From: an uncultured Lachnospiraceae bacterium
GTDB taxonomy: Bacteria > Bacillota_A > Clostridia > Lachnospirales > Lachnospiraceae
Reading direction: 5' to 3'
DNA length: 15,820 bases
Assembly: GCA_947302185.1 (NCBI GenBank)
Contig: CAMYVI010000029.1
Span: forward strand, 1 to 15,820
Shown here: one piece after another, positions 1 through 7,352 of the stretch
How positions within the stretch are numbered: position 1 is the first letter of the stretch
How the letters are laid out: the number at the start of each line of letters is the position of its first letter
The notes under the pieces: model-generated
The model's database searches: none
Seen by the model: only the letters and a program-made list of their open reading frames with translations
What the model was told of the DNA's origin: nothing
Made by a program: the position numbers and the translations under genes

Positions 1-424
1 AACTTTCTTCACAGGCAGAAGCTGCCGCATGGATAAAACTTTCTTCGCAAGCGGTATTCTTCTCGCAATATTTCTTATCGGAAGCTGCACAGCAATTTTC
101 GGTAAATGGCCGATTTATCGGCTGCATTTTGATTATCGGGTTATCAGAGCGGTTCCGATAATGGGTTTTCTCAATCAGCTCCCGCGTAGCGTACCGGTAG
201 GGTAGATCAGACCAGGACAGGCGTACGAGAAACCGGTCGTAGCGGTTCGATTCGTATTCTTCCCTGAGTTCCTCGAAATCTTTCCGATAAGATTCGTGCT
301 CGTTCAGAAGCTCCTCAAGCTCACAGAAGACAGTCATTTCATGATACTGCGGATAGCGCTTCCAGAGCATGTCGAGCCGGTCGTAGGAATATTCATTTGT
401 CGGTTTCGGATGAATCGGATACAT
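1..424 (-). CDS. Hypothetical protein, partial (C-terminus beyond left edge)
   Basis: An open frame starts at an ATG (422-424) and runs 141 codons without a stop to the window edge. An AAAGGA ribosome binding site lies about six bases upstream of the ATG. The product begins MYPIHPKPTNEYSYDRLDML. Residues 30-65 are rich in Glu and Arg and probably helical. The part nearest the edge is rich in Cys, Ala and Glu and shows a 12-residue period (ACEESFIHAAAS followed by ACEES), so a tandem-repeat tail may continue outside the window. No signal peptide or membrane segment is visible. I do not recognise the family. The frame is uninterrupted and has a good ribosome binding site and a plausible promoter, so I consider it a real gene; its function is unknown. 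Confidence 0.6.
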   Translation of the reverse strand, partial: MYPIHPKPTNEYSYDRLDMLWKRYPQYHEMTVFCELEELLNEHESYRKDFEELREEYESNRYDRFLVRLSWSDLPYRYATRELIEKTHYRNRSDNPIIKMQPINRPFTENCCAASDKKYCEKNTACEESFIHAAASACEES

Positions 425-518
425 AACGGTCCTTTTGGATATAGCTCAAACTCAGAGCATAGCCCTGTTCTGATTTGAAGAGGGTGCTGCATAGTCGGTT
501 ACTTCTCGATATTGTTCC

Positions 519-547
519 ATTCTAAAGCAACGGCTTATTACGTACAA
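519..547 (-). promoter_or_regulatory. Candidate sigma-A promoter for the left-edge gene
   Basis: On the minus strand, TTGTAC (542-547) and TAGAAT (519-524) are separated by 17 bases. The -10 box matches five of six consensus positions and the -35 box is weaker. It would leave a leader of about 88 bases before the ATG at 424. Confidence 0.4.
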
Positions 548-757
548 CAGGTTATTTTAGGGGCCTTCCGCATTCAGCAGTGCAACACAGAAAATTCATC
601 GATGTATCAGGCATAGGATTACCGTTTTTCCCGAAATTCGGTTGAATGCTATTCATGCCGGAAAGCCGGTTGGGCATTAGGCATTCGGAAAATGCGCAGG
701 CACCTGTTTAGTGCGACGTGCCGTATGGAAGAACCGAATGTTTGTTCTTGTATATAC

Positions 758-786
758 TTTCAATGCATTTCAGGGTATGGTATAAT
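758..786 (+). promoter_or_regulatory. Extended -10 promoter for the isomerase gene
   Basis: TATAAT at 781-786 is preceded directly by TGG, giving the extended -10 pattern TGnTATAAT. The -35 candidate TTTCAA (758-763) is weak but lies at 17-base spacing, as is usual for extended -10 promoters. The start codon follows about 43 bases after the expected transcription start. Confidence 0.55.
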
Positions 787-835
787 AAAGCATCCTTTAT
801 AAGTCTATGTTTGTGAAAAAAAATAGGTGAATATG

Positions 836-2557
836 ATGATCGGTAATTATGACAAATACCCTGAAACTCGTATCAGGAACTTCCCCGGCAAGGTCTACTC
901 CGAGAAGACAATAAGAGACTTCTTTAACAATCTCAAAAAGCAGGATGATCATGTTCTGGTCGTCGAATGTTATCCGGGATGTGATGATGAGATTCGAAGA
1001 CTCATTTGCGAGAGTTATGAACCGGATGTACTGATTGACAGCGAGGATATCTTTCCGAGCGGTGAACGGTTGACGGAAATGATGGCTCCTCACCTCACGG
1101 ATGACAGAGTCAGAGGCGTCATGTTTTACGGCAGAATGGAGGACTTCATTGATCCTGCTGCACTGAGGACCGTGCAGAACAGAGTTCCGGATCACGGCAG
1201 GGTGTGCATCTACGGGGTCGGAGCAGGTCTGGTCCATCCCGCAGATACACTGGTTTACTGCGACCTGGCGAGATGGGAGATTCAGCTGCGCTACCGCAAA
1301 GGCATGCCGAATTTTAAGCAGACAAATAACGCCGAGGACCCTCTCCGCAAAATCAAACGAGGCTATTTTGTGGAGTGGCGCATTGCCGATAAGAGAAAAA
1401 CGGAAATATTTGAACAGATAGACTGGTTCCTTGATTCCAATCAGGCAGGATATCCGAAAATGGTCTCCGGTGATGCCCTTCGCGAAGGTCTCAGACAGAT
1501 TGCCATGCAGCCGTTCCGCCTGGTGCCGTATTTTGACCCCGGCGTCTGGGGCGGTCAGTGGATGAAAGAAGTCTGCGGCCTTCCGGATGATGAGCCGAAT
1601 TATGCCTGGAGTTTCGATGGGGTTCCGGAGGAAAACAGCCTTTATCTCCGCTTTGACGATGTAAGAATAGAGATACCGGCTATCGACCTTGTCCTGTACA
1701 GACCGGTCGAACTTCTCGGAATGAAGAACTATTGCCGGTTCGGTGCGGAATTTCCGATTCGATTTGATTTCCTCGACACGATAGGAGGACAGAATCTTTC
1801 TCTTCAGGTGCATCCGCTGACGGAATACATCCGCTCACATTTCGGCATGACATATACGCAGGATGAGAGCTATTATATTCTTGACGCAAAAGAATCTGCG
1901 GGTGTATTTCTCGGATTAAAAGAAGGTATCGATTCGAAGCGGATGGCAGACGATTTGTATAGTGCTTCGCGCGGGGACATTTCGTTCCCGGCGGAAAAAT
2001 ATGTCAATTATTTCCCATGCCGGAAACATGATCATTTTCTGATTCCGGCAGGCACGGTGCACTGTTCCGCCGCAGATACTATGGTGTTGGAGATAAGCTC
2101 CACTCCGTATAATTTTACGTTTAAGCTGTGGGATTGGGACCGTGTGGGGCTGGATGGACGACCGCGCCCGATCCACATTGAGGACGGTCTGAAGAATATT
2201 CAGTGGAGCAGGACGACCGAATGGGTGAAGAACAATCTCGTAAATCAGATATCAGTCGTCAATCAGACGGAAAATATTCTGGAGGAGAAGACCGGCCTTC
2301 ATGAATTTGAGTTCATAGAGACCAGGCGCTTCACTGCAAATGACAAAACCTCTCACGATGCCTCGGACGGCTTCCATATGTACAATCTGGTCGACGGCGA
2401 GGCTGCGGTGATCGAGAGTGCGGAGGGCTTATTTGAGCCGTATACGGTTCATTATGCCGAGACGTTTATTATTCCGGCAGCCGCCGGGAAGTATATCATA
2501 AGGCCGGCGGTATCGGGGTGTGAAATCAAATATATAAAAGCATATGTGAGACATTGA
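836..2557 (+). CDS. Class I mannose-6-phosphate isomerase-like protein with extra N-terminal domain
   Basis: The C-terminal two thirds match type I phosphomannose isomerases, zinc enzymes that interconvert mannose 6-phosphate and fructose 6-phosphate in the cytoplasm. From the ATG at 836 the protein has 573 residues. Residues 226-243 read PFRLVPYFDPGVWGGQWM. The zinc-site pattern is present as QVHP (324-327), a Glu in DESYYILD (E344) and the His of PAGTVH (H409). KLWDWDR (430-436) corresponds to the conserved motif near the active site. About 220 residues precede this core. That region has a kinase-like feel (VLVVECYPGCDDE) but no Walker A lysine, so any nucleotide role is doubtful. A GTG at 827 or an ATG at 833 could also start the frame, but AGGTGA (825-830) is correctly spaced only for the ATG at 836. 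Mannose supply to the nearby glycosyltransferase genes is an inference. Confidence 0.85.
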   Translation: MIGNYDKYPETRIRNFPGKVYSEKTIRDFFNNLKKQDDHVLVVECYPGCDDEIRRLICESYEPDVLIDSEDIFPSGERLTEMMAPHLTDDRVRGVMFYGRMEDFIDPAALRTVQNRVPDHGRVCIYGVGAGLVHPADTLVYCDLARWEIQLRYRKGMPNFKQTNNAEDPLRKIKRGYFVEWRIADKRKTEIFEQIDWFLDSNQAGYPKMVSGDALREGLRQIAMQPFRLVPYFDPGVWGGQWMKEVCGLPDDEPNYAWSFDGVPEENSLYLRFDDVRIEIPAIDLVLYRPVELLGMKNYCRFGAEFPIRFDFLDTIGGQNLSLQVHPLTEYIRSHFGMTYTQDESYYILDAKESAGVFLGLKEGIDSKRMADDLYSASRGDISFPAEKYVNYFPCRKHDHFLIPAGTVHCSAADTMVLEISSTPYNFTFKLWDWDRVGLDGRPRPIHIEDGLKNIQWSRTTEWVKNNLVNQISVVNQTENILEEKTGLHEFEFIETRRFTANDKTSHDASDGFHMYNLVDGEAAVIESAEGLFEPYTVHYAETFIIPAAAGKYIIRPAVSGCEIKYIKAYVRH

Positions 2558-2574
2558 GATCTTCTGATCGACCT

Positions 2575-3735
2575 TCAACCCGGAACACTTCTGATCCAAA
2601 AACCATGGCGGTTCGAACTGTCTGTCACCGTACTGCTCACTTCGCTGTGTATCTCAGAATGGACGATACTGTCAGGGTCTTCGCGCATCAGCCGCTCATA
2701 CTCGCTGAGATCCTCTTTCGTGAGAATGTACCTGACCGAAGCCTGTTTTCCTGTGCAGGAAACATGCGGGCGGACAATTTCACCGAGCGAAATGTCTATG
2801 ACGGCTTTCACGTAGTCGAATCCGCATGTGATGGGCAGCAGGTGGCTGCCGATAAAATCGCCGCCCATTCTCGCGCCGACTTCAATCAGCATGATTGTGC
2901 CGTCCTCATCGATGCGGATTTCTGTGTGAGATGCGCCGTTTGTTACCTTTAGGCTGCAAAGCGCATGCAGCACGATCGCCTCCGCCTTTTGTCGGATTTC
3001 CGGAGGAAGCGGGGCAGGCTCTTTGTGACCGGTCTCTATGAAGTGCGGCGTGCCTGTCGTGAACTTCTCCGTGAACTGAAGGAGCGTATGAACGCCACGG
3101 CATGACAGGCACTCAACGCTGTACTCCTTGCCGTGCACAAATGATTCGATGATGACATCGCCCGAGAAACCTTGAATCCGAGCATTTTCAATGGCAGGTA
3201 AAAGATCCGCTTCGTCAGTCACCAAAGTGACGCCGCGGCTCCCGGATCTGTCCACCGGTTTTACAATGATAGGATAATTCAGCTTCTTTATTTGCTCCCG
3301 GAAGGCAGACCCATTCGGATCGTCTCCCTGCCTTGTGACGAAGTACTCCGGTGAGGGATCACCGCATTTTGCAAATGCCTCCCGCATAGACGCCTTGTTC
3401 GTAGAAAGCAGTGTGCATTCCGGCGAATTTCCGACCAGACCCATGGCGTCTGCGACATAATTGACGGTCAACATAGCGAGATCTGATGCGATGGAGCAAA
3501 TTCCGTCGATGCCGATCTCTCTGCAGACAGATAATATATGCTCTTTTTCCACGATGCTGACGGGATAAAAATAGTCTGCAGTTTTTTCTCCGATATCTCC
3601 TGAGGCCCACGCAAAGACGTGTGTCTCAAGCCTCATGCTTTTTGCTTTGAGAATCAGTGGATTTTGAAGTGCCGAGGCACCGATAATTGCTATCTTTTTC
3701 ATCTTTTCGCTGGCTTTCTGAAAAATTGAGATCAT
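2575..3735 (-). CDS. ATP-grasp ligase-like protein
   Basis: This soluble cytoplasmic protein of 386 residues has the ATP-grasp layout, so it probably activates a carboxylate as an acyl phosphate and joins it to an amine or similar nucleophile. An N-terminal pre-ATP-grasp fold begins KKIAIIGAS. IIVKPVDRSGSRGV (156-169) matches the nucleotide-binding strand and loop, VIIESFVHGKEYSVE (194-208) the following acidic strand, and LIEVGARMGGDFIGSHLLP (283-301) the magnesium-binding end. The substrate cannot be read from the sequence. Family members often start at MKKIAI, which here would be residue 12 (ATG at 3700-3702); neither start has a clear ribosome binding site. A weak TATAGT box lies on the minus strand at 3754-3759. 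The gene ends 17 bases from the end of the convergent isomerase gene, with no evident terminator between them. Confidence 0.85.
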   Translation of the reverse strand: MISIFQKASEKMKKIAIIGASALQNPLILKAKSMRLETHVFAWASGDIGEKTADYFYPVSIVEKEHILSVCREIGIDGICSIASDLAMLTVNYVADAMGLVGNSPECTLLSTNKASMREAFAKCGDPSPEYFVTRQGDDPNGSAFREQIKKLNYPIIVKPVDRSGSRGVTLVTDEADLLPAIENARIQGFSGDVIIESFVHGKEYSVECLSCRGVHTLLQFTEKFTTGTPHFIETGHKEPAPLPPEIRQKAEAIVLHALCSLKVTNGASHTEIRIDEDGTIMLIEVGARMGGDFIGSHLLPITCGFDYVKAVIDISLGEIVRPHVSCTGKQASVRYILTKEDLSEYERLMREDPDSIVHSEIHSEVSSTVTDSSNRHGFWIRSVPG

Positions 3736-3815
3736 CTGAACCGCTGCGCGAGCACTATAATCGAATTGCGGGCGGTAAATCGTCCTTTTAGCGGAAACTG
3801 CTTAACTGACTTCCT

Positions 3816-4157
3816 ATGAGAGGTGTAACGGAGGAAACACATACGAAAACAAATATTTCAATCATCATCCCATGTTATCGGTCAGCTGACTATCTTGCTG
3901 AGACTGTCAGGGAGATCAGAGAGGCTTTTGCAAATGCAGAGCCATCCTCCTCAGGCAAAAGTTTGAATTATGCGGTTTTTATGGACGATGACGGGCAGCA
4001 CCCGGCTGATCGGATTTTTCCGATGATCGATATCCTGCGGAAGGGGTATCATATAGTATACGCCCAGTTTCCGGAAGCTGCTGCCATAATAAGAATCTGT
4101 TCCCGATCCGGTCCCTGTCTCTATAGTAAAAACCTGCTTCGGAACCTGTATCCCTGA
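3816..4157 (+). pseudogene. Glycosyltransferase family 2 relic, internally deleted and truncated
   Basis: The 113-codon frame keeps two blocks of a GT-A fold family 2 glycosyltransferase of the polyprenyl-phosphate sugar transferase type. The first, NISIIIPCYRSADYLAETV (13-31), is the nucleotide-sugar entry strand. The second, YAVFMDDDGQHPADRIFPMI (52-71), is the DxD metal site and the following helix. Intact relatives place these roughly 90 residues apart; here the gap is only about 40, so some 45-50 residues appear to be missing. Homology fades after VYAQF (about residue 85). The remaining C-terminus comes from sequence running into the 3' end of the convergent ATP-grasp-like gene, with a 37-base overlap. 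The acceptor-binding part and any membrane helices are gone. It is very probably nonfunctional and marks a rearrangement junction near 4070-4120. The start codon choice is uncertain. Confidence 0.65.
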
Positions 4158-5422
4158 TCCGTAACGATCGGGGATATTTTATGCGCATCGGACTGGTTAA
4201 TGACCGGTCTTGATGACGTGCGGAAGAGACCTGTTCCGAAGTAAATCCCATCCAGGTTCAGAATAGTCCCTGATACATAATCCTGCACTTTTTTCGGCGC
4301 TCTATCATCCCGTGACTTCCACATCGTCTCAAAAAGCTTCTGGCGGATAAAGGGCTGCAGGATCATTTTGTCGACATTTCCGTTCTCATAGAGTTCTTCC
4401 CATTCTTCAGCGCTGACCAGGCATCCGGCGTACACGCTGATGCTCTTGCCGAGACAATGGTGCTTCAGTATGAATTCATCCTTATGTGTTCTGGCGTATG
4501 AGAAAATTTGACGATCCGTTTCAGGAAGATATGTTCTTATTGTATGCTGTCTTAAAAAGTCCGTCTCAGCCGGCGTCAGTGCCGCATCTGTGAAGCGCGG
4601 TTCGCAGAACAGCCTGAAAAATCTTTTATCATGGAGCAGAAAGATTGTTCTGAAATCGTTGATCATTCCTATATCCGCCAGATAATGCAGCGTATCTGAA
4701 GAAAATTTCAGGAGATCGAACTGATTGAGAGCACTGACGACCATATTTTCCTTGAGTTCCGGAAGACGACTTTCGACGTCTTCGGCCTGAATTATTTCTG
4801 TCTCTGCCCCGAGTGCATGATAAAAAGGCACGTAGAGTCCGATGGAATCCGATATATCAGAGCTTGTCAGAACATATAGTTTTTTACGGCCGGAGAGTTT
4901 ATCGGCGAAGCGGGACAGCATTTGCTCAAAATAGGAAATACGGTCTGTTACACCTGCTTTTTCTGCCTTGTATTTTCCCACTGTCTCATTGAAAAACGAC
5001 AGGAAATATCCATTGGCAAAAAAGCGGGCTGTAATCTCACAGATCAGCAGATTTCCGCTCTCGTCAATAATATAATCCGGCCGTGCGGTTCCGGCTTCGA
5101 AGGGCCTGTCCTTAACATAGGAGAGGATATCCGTTACCTTCTCTTTATAGGGAATAATATCCAGATAATCCTGAAAATGTTTTGCATAGTAGTCACAGGC
5201 TTTTGAAAGGACCCGGTTCATCTCCCTGAGCTCTTCATCGCGTGACTTTGTGACTATCATCGGCTCGTTGTAAGTCCAGCTCCCGTAATAAGGGATAAGC
5301 GGAGAGTGAAGACGTTCAAAGAGCTGTGAGTATGTCTCTCCGTCCGTATGACGGATATTCATCAGGACGCTGCTGTCTGTTTCCGGTCTGCGGCGTTCCG
5401 TTTCCGTGTTGAATCGTCTCAT
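4121..5422 (-). CDS. Circularly permuted ATP-grasp-like protein
   Basis: This 433-residue soluble protein resembles the glutathionylspermidine synthase-like and circularly permuted ATP-grasp families, which make amide or peptide bonds with ATP. RPDYIIDESGNLLICEITARF (114-134) looks like the metal-binding strand pair. FILKHHCLGKSISVYAG (317-333) looks like the nucleotide-binding lysine and loop. MILQPFI (353-359) and GTGLFRTSSRPVINQSDAH (396-414) continue the grasp domain. The order, with the metal-binding part before the lysine loop, suggests a permutation, but I assign the family on motif shape only. AGAGGT lies about six bases before the ATG. The gene follows the membrane protein gene after 115 bases and is probably in the same transcription unit. 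Its last bases overlap the glycosyltransferase relic on the other strand. The substrate is unknown. Confidence 0.65.
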   Translation of the reverse strand: MRRFNTETERRRPETDSSVLMNIRHTDGETYSQLFERLHSPLIPYYGSWTYNEPMIVTKSRDEELREMNRVLSKACDYYAKHFQDYLDIIPYKEKVTDILSYVKDRPFEAGTARPDYIIDESGNLLICEITARFFANGYFLSFFNETVGKYKAEKAGVTDRISYFEQMLSRFADKLSGRKKLYVLTSSDISDSIGLYVPFYHALGAETEIIQAEDVESRLPELKENMVVSALNQFDLLKFSSDTLHYLADIGMINDFRTIFLLHDKRFFRLFCEPRFTDAALTPAETDFLRQHTIRTYLPETDRQIFSYARTHKDEFILKHHCLGKSISVYAGCLVSAEEWEELYENGNVDKMILQPFIRQKLFETMWKSRDDRAPKKVQDYVSGTILNLDGIYFGTGLFRTSSRPVINQSDAHKISPIVTDQGYRFRSRFLL

Positions 5423-5537
5423 GTTGTACCTCTTTCGTGTCGTTTCCCGAATATCGAACTTCCTGCATCAATCAAAAGCGCCGTCGCATTTTTCCGTACC
5501 GCACAGAGTACGATGCCTTGCAGCCGGTACTTTGAAT

Positions 5538-7340
5538 TTAAGTTCTGAGGGAAGAATGTTTCATTATGTTGTAGTCGTACAGATATATCGTCAGGTCCTC
5601 ATACTGAAGCTGCTCTTTCGGAAGCCCGTATGTCTCCGCCGCTTTACCGTGCGCATCGAACATGGGCACCTCGCTTTCTGTCAGCACGAGGAAAGTCGGT
5701 CCGTCGTAATAATCCCCGCTGTAATACAGCCTGTTCGTAAGCCAGTACTGAGGCTCTATCGCATGTTCTTTCACTTCCACACCCGCCACTGTCACTCTGC
5801 CGTCGGACAGGATGGTGTTCTTATGTGCATTCCAGTAGCTTGCATATCCGTGAGTGAGTCCCCGCTCCTCGAGAAAAGCGGTCAGTCCGTAAGGGTCCGG
5901 GAGATTCTTTATCTCGGACATATTCACCTTCCAAAATACTGTGTGAGAGAAGAGTGCGTAGATGATAACAATTACGGGCAGGTATCTTATGAACAGACAT
6001 GTAAGCAGTTTGCGGACCTCAACCGGATATTCGGCCGCAGCAATCGTGGTATCTGCCGTCTCTGCATCAGCATCATGCTGCGATTCTGCTCGTCCTGTAT
6101 CCGAAGGACATTCATCTGTAACACATGCCTGCACTATACCGTCATCCCGCAGCAGCGCTCCGAGCACAAAAATATTGTTCACAAATATCGGAAGACAGTA
6201 GCGCGATTCGTCATTGGAAATAATGTCGAGATTAGCGGTCACACATATGAACGCCAGAAGAAATGAGCTTATATGTGCAGTAAGTATAATGAGCCGGGAC
6301 CTGTCGTCTTTTAAGCTTCCGAAGCTGCGAATCGAATACCAGGGCACACAGACATAAATAAAAGCAGCATAAAAGTAATTGACCAGTTTGGATATTCCTC
6401 TGACGCTGAACATAGGGGCGGAATCCCGATTTCCGCATATTGAAATCAGTGAATTGATAAGCTTCATCACCCGTTCCGTGAAAATGTGAGCCGGTGCGAG
6501 AGTGACGGGCGTCTGATCTTCAAATGTCCACACGCGCGCACTGATACCGCGGTAAATGAAAAGCGCGCAAATGCTGCCGGCTAAAAAGATGACTGCAAAG
6601 GGCAGCACCTTTTTTCCCAAACGTGCGAAGGCCGATACTTGCGGTGTCTTTTGTGAGAGCAGGGAATCCATTTGCAGTATGACTGCATACAGGATGACTG
6701 CGCCGGTCATCGGGATATAGGTGATGAGAAGATTCCTGACGCCGCAGGAGTTGGAGTAGACGATGGCTGCAAACAGAGCGAGTGACAGACCTGCTGTCCT
6801 GATACCTCGTATTTTCGACGGAATCAAGCCGGTGTTCTTTGCGGCCTTCTCATTGACGCTGAGGAGCTCCCACAGGCCGGTGCACAGAATGAGAGCGAGT
6901 GCCAGCCATTTGATCTGATTGACATAACCTGCCTCAAAGAAATACTCTTCGGTCGCCGAAGAACCGAGATAGGGAGTCAGCAGGAGAATACACACGACAC
7001 AGAAAGACGTGTATCTTTCACGTCCGAAAAGAATGAACAGCAGGGCTATAATTATGAGCCAGATCGTAAATATGCCGAGTACCCGCGCAAGAAGAAAGTG
7101 CTCTCCGAAAATTGCCAGATACGGAATCATAAAAAGATTCGGCGAAAGTCCCATGACTTGTGTGCTGTAGCACATGCCTTCAGGGAAAATCCTGCCGGTC
7201 GCATACTCCCAGTGCGCAAGAAGCGGGAAAAACGCCGAATCCGAGTTGAGATCATACGGTAAAAATTTCAGGACAAGGGCGAACATGGAAAGAAAAGATA
7301 CGAGTACAAGTGTGCTCCATATGATCTTTCCGCTTTTCAT
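5538..7340 (-). CDS. Polytopic membrane protein, GT-C glycosyltransferase-like
   Basis: The 600-residue product has about a dozen hydrophobic segments, among them roughly 7-27, 84-105, 112-126, 143-160, 184-198, 204-223, 245-263, 319-337, 348-368, 383-397 and 444-469. A hydrophilic tail of about 130 residues follows. The first loop carries DLNSDSAFFPLLAHWEYATG (30-49). An acidic residue in the first extracytoplasmic loop is typical of GT-C transferases of the GT39/ArnT type, which move sugars from polyprenyl-phosphate carriers outside the membrane. Donor and acceptor are unknown, and a flippase-like or other envelope role is not excluded. Residues 398-442 form a low-complexity acidic loop rich in Asp, Thr and Ala. 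AAGGAGGAC precedes the ATG. Only 12 bases separate the gene from the radical SAM gene upstream, so the two form an operon. Confidence 0.75.
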   Translation of the reverse strand: MKSGKIIWSTLVLVSFLSMFALVLKFLPYDLNSDSAFFPLLAHWEYATGRIFPEGMCYSTQVMGLSPNLFMIPYLAIFGEHFLLARVLGIFTIWLIIIALLFILFGRERYTSFCVVCILLLTPYLGSSATEEYFFEAGYVNQIKWLALALILCTGLWELLSVNEKAAKNTGLIPSKIRGIRTAGLSLALFAAIVYSNSCGVRNLLITYIPMTGAVILYAVILQMDSLLSQKTPQVSAFARLGKKVLPFAVIFLAGSICALFIYRGISARVWTFEDQTPVTLAPAHIFTERVMKLINSLISICGNRDSAPMFSVRGISKLVNYFYAAFIYVCVPWYSIRSFGSLKDDRSRLIILTAHISSFLLAFICVTANLDIISNDESRYCLPIFVNNIFVLGALLRDDGIVQACVTDECPSDTGRAESQHDADAETADTTIAAAEYPVEVRKLLTCLFIRYLPVIVIIYALFSHTVFWKVNMSEIKNLPDPYGLTAFLEERGLTHGYASYWNAHKNTILSDGRVTVAGVEVKEHAIEPQYWLTNRLYYSGDYYDGPTFLVLTESEVPMFDAHGKAAETYGLPKEQLQYEDLTIYLYDYNIMKHSSLRT

Positions 7341-7352
7341 AGTGTCCTCCTT

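Larger units (their letters stand above)
425..835. other. Divergent intergenic region
   Basis: This 411-base gap separates the left-edge minus-strand gene from the plus-strand isomerase gene. It holds one candidate promoter for each. Short hairpins include CCGG-aaag-CCGG near 659-670 and GCATT-cggaa-AATGC near 682-696. I see no RNA gene, convincing terminator or longer coding frame in it. Confidence 0.5.

Noticed and set aside
827..835. GTG at 827 or ATG at 833 as the isomerase start.
   Set aside because: The only ribosome binding site, AGGTGA at 825-830, overlaps the GTG and is too close to the first ATG. It is five bases from the ATG at 836.
797..1813. Long open frame on the minus strand across the isomerase gene.
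   Set aside because: It lies inside a gene with clear family motifs, has no recognisable domain, and is an antisense shadow of biased codon use.
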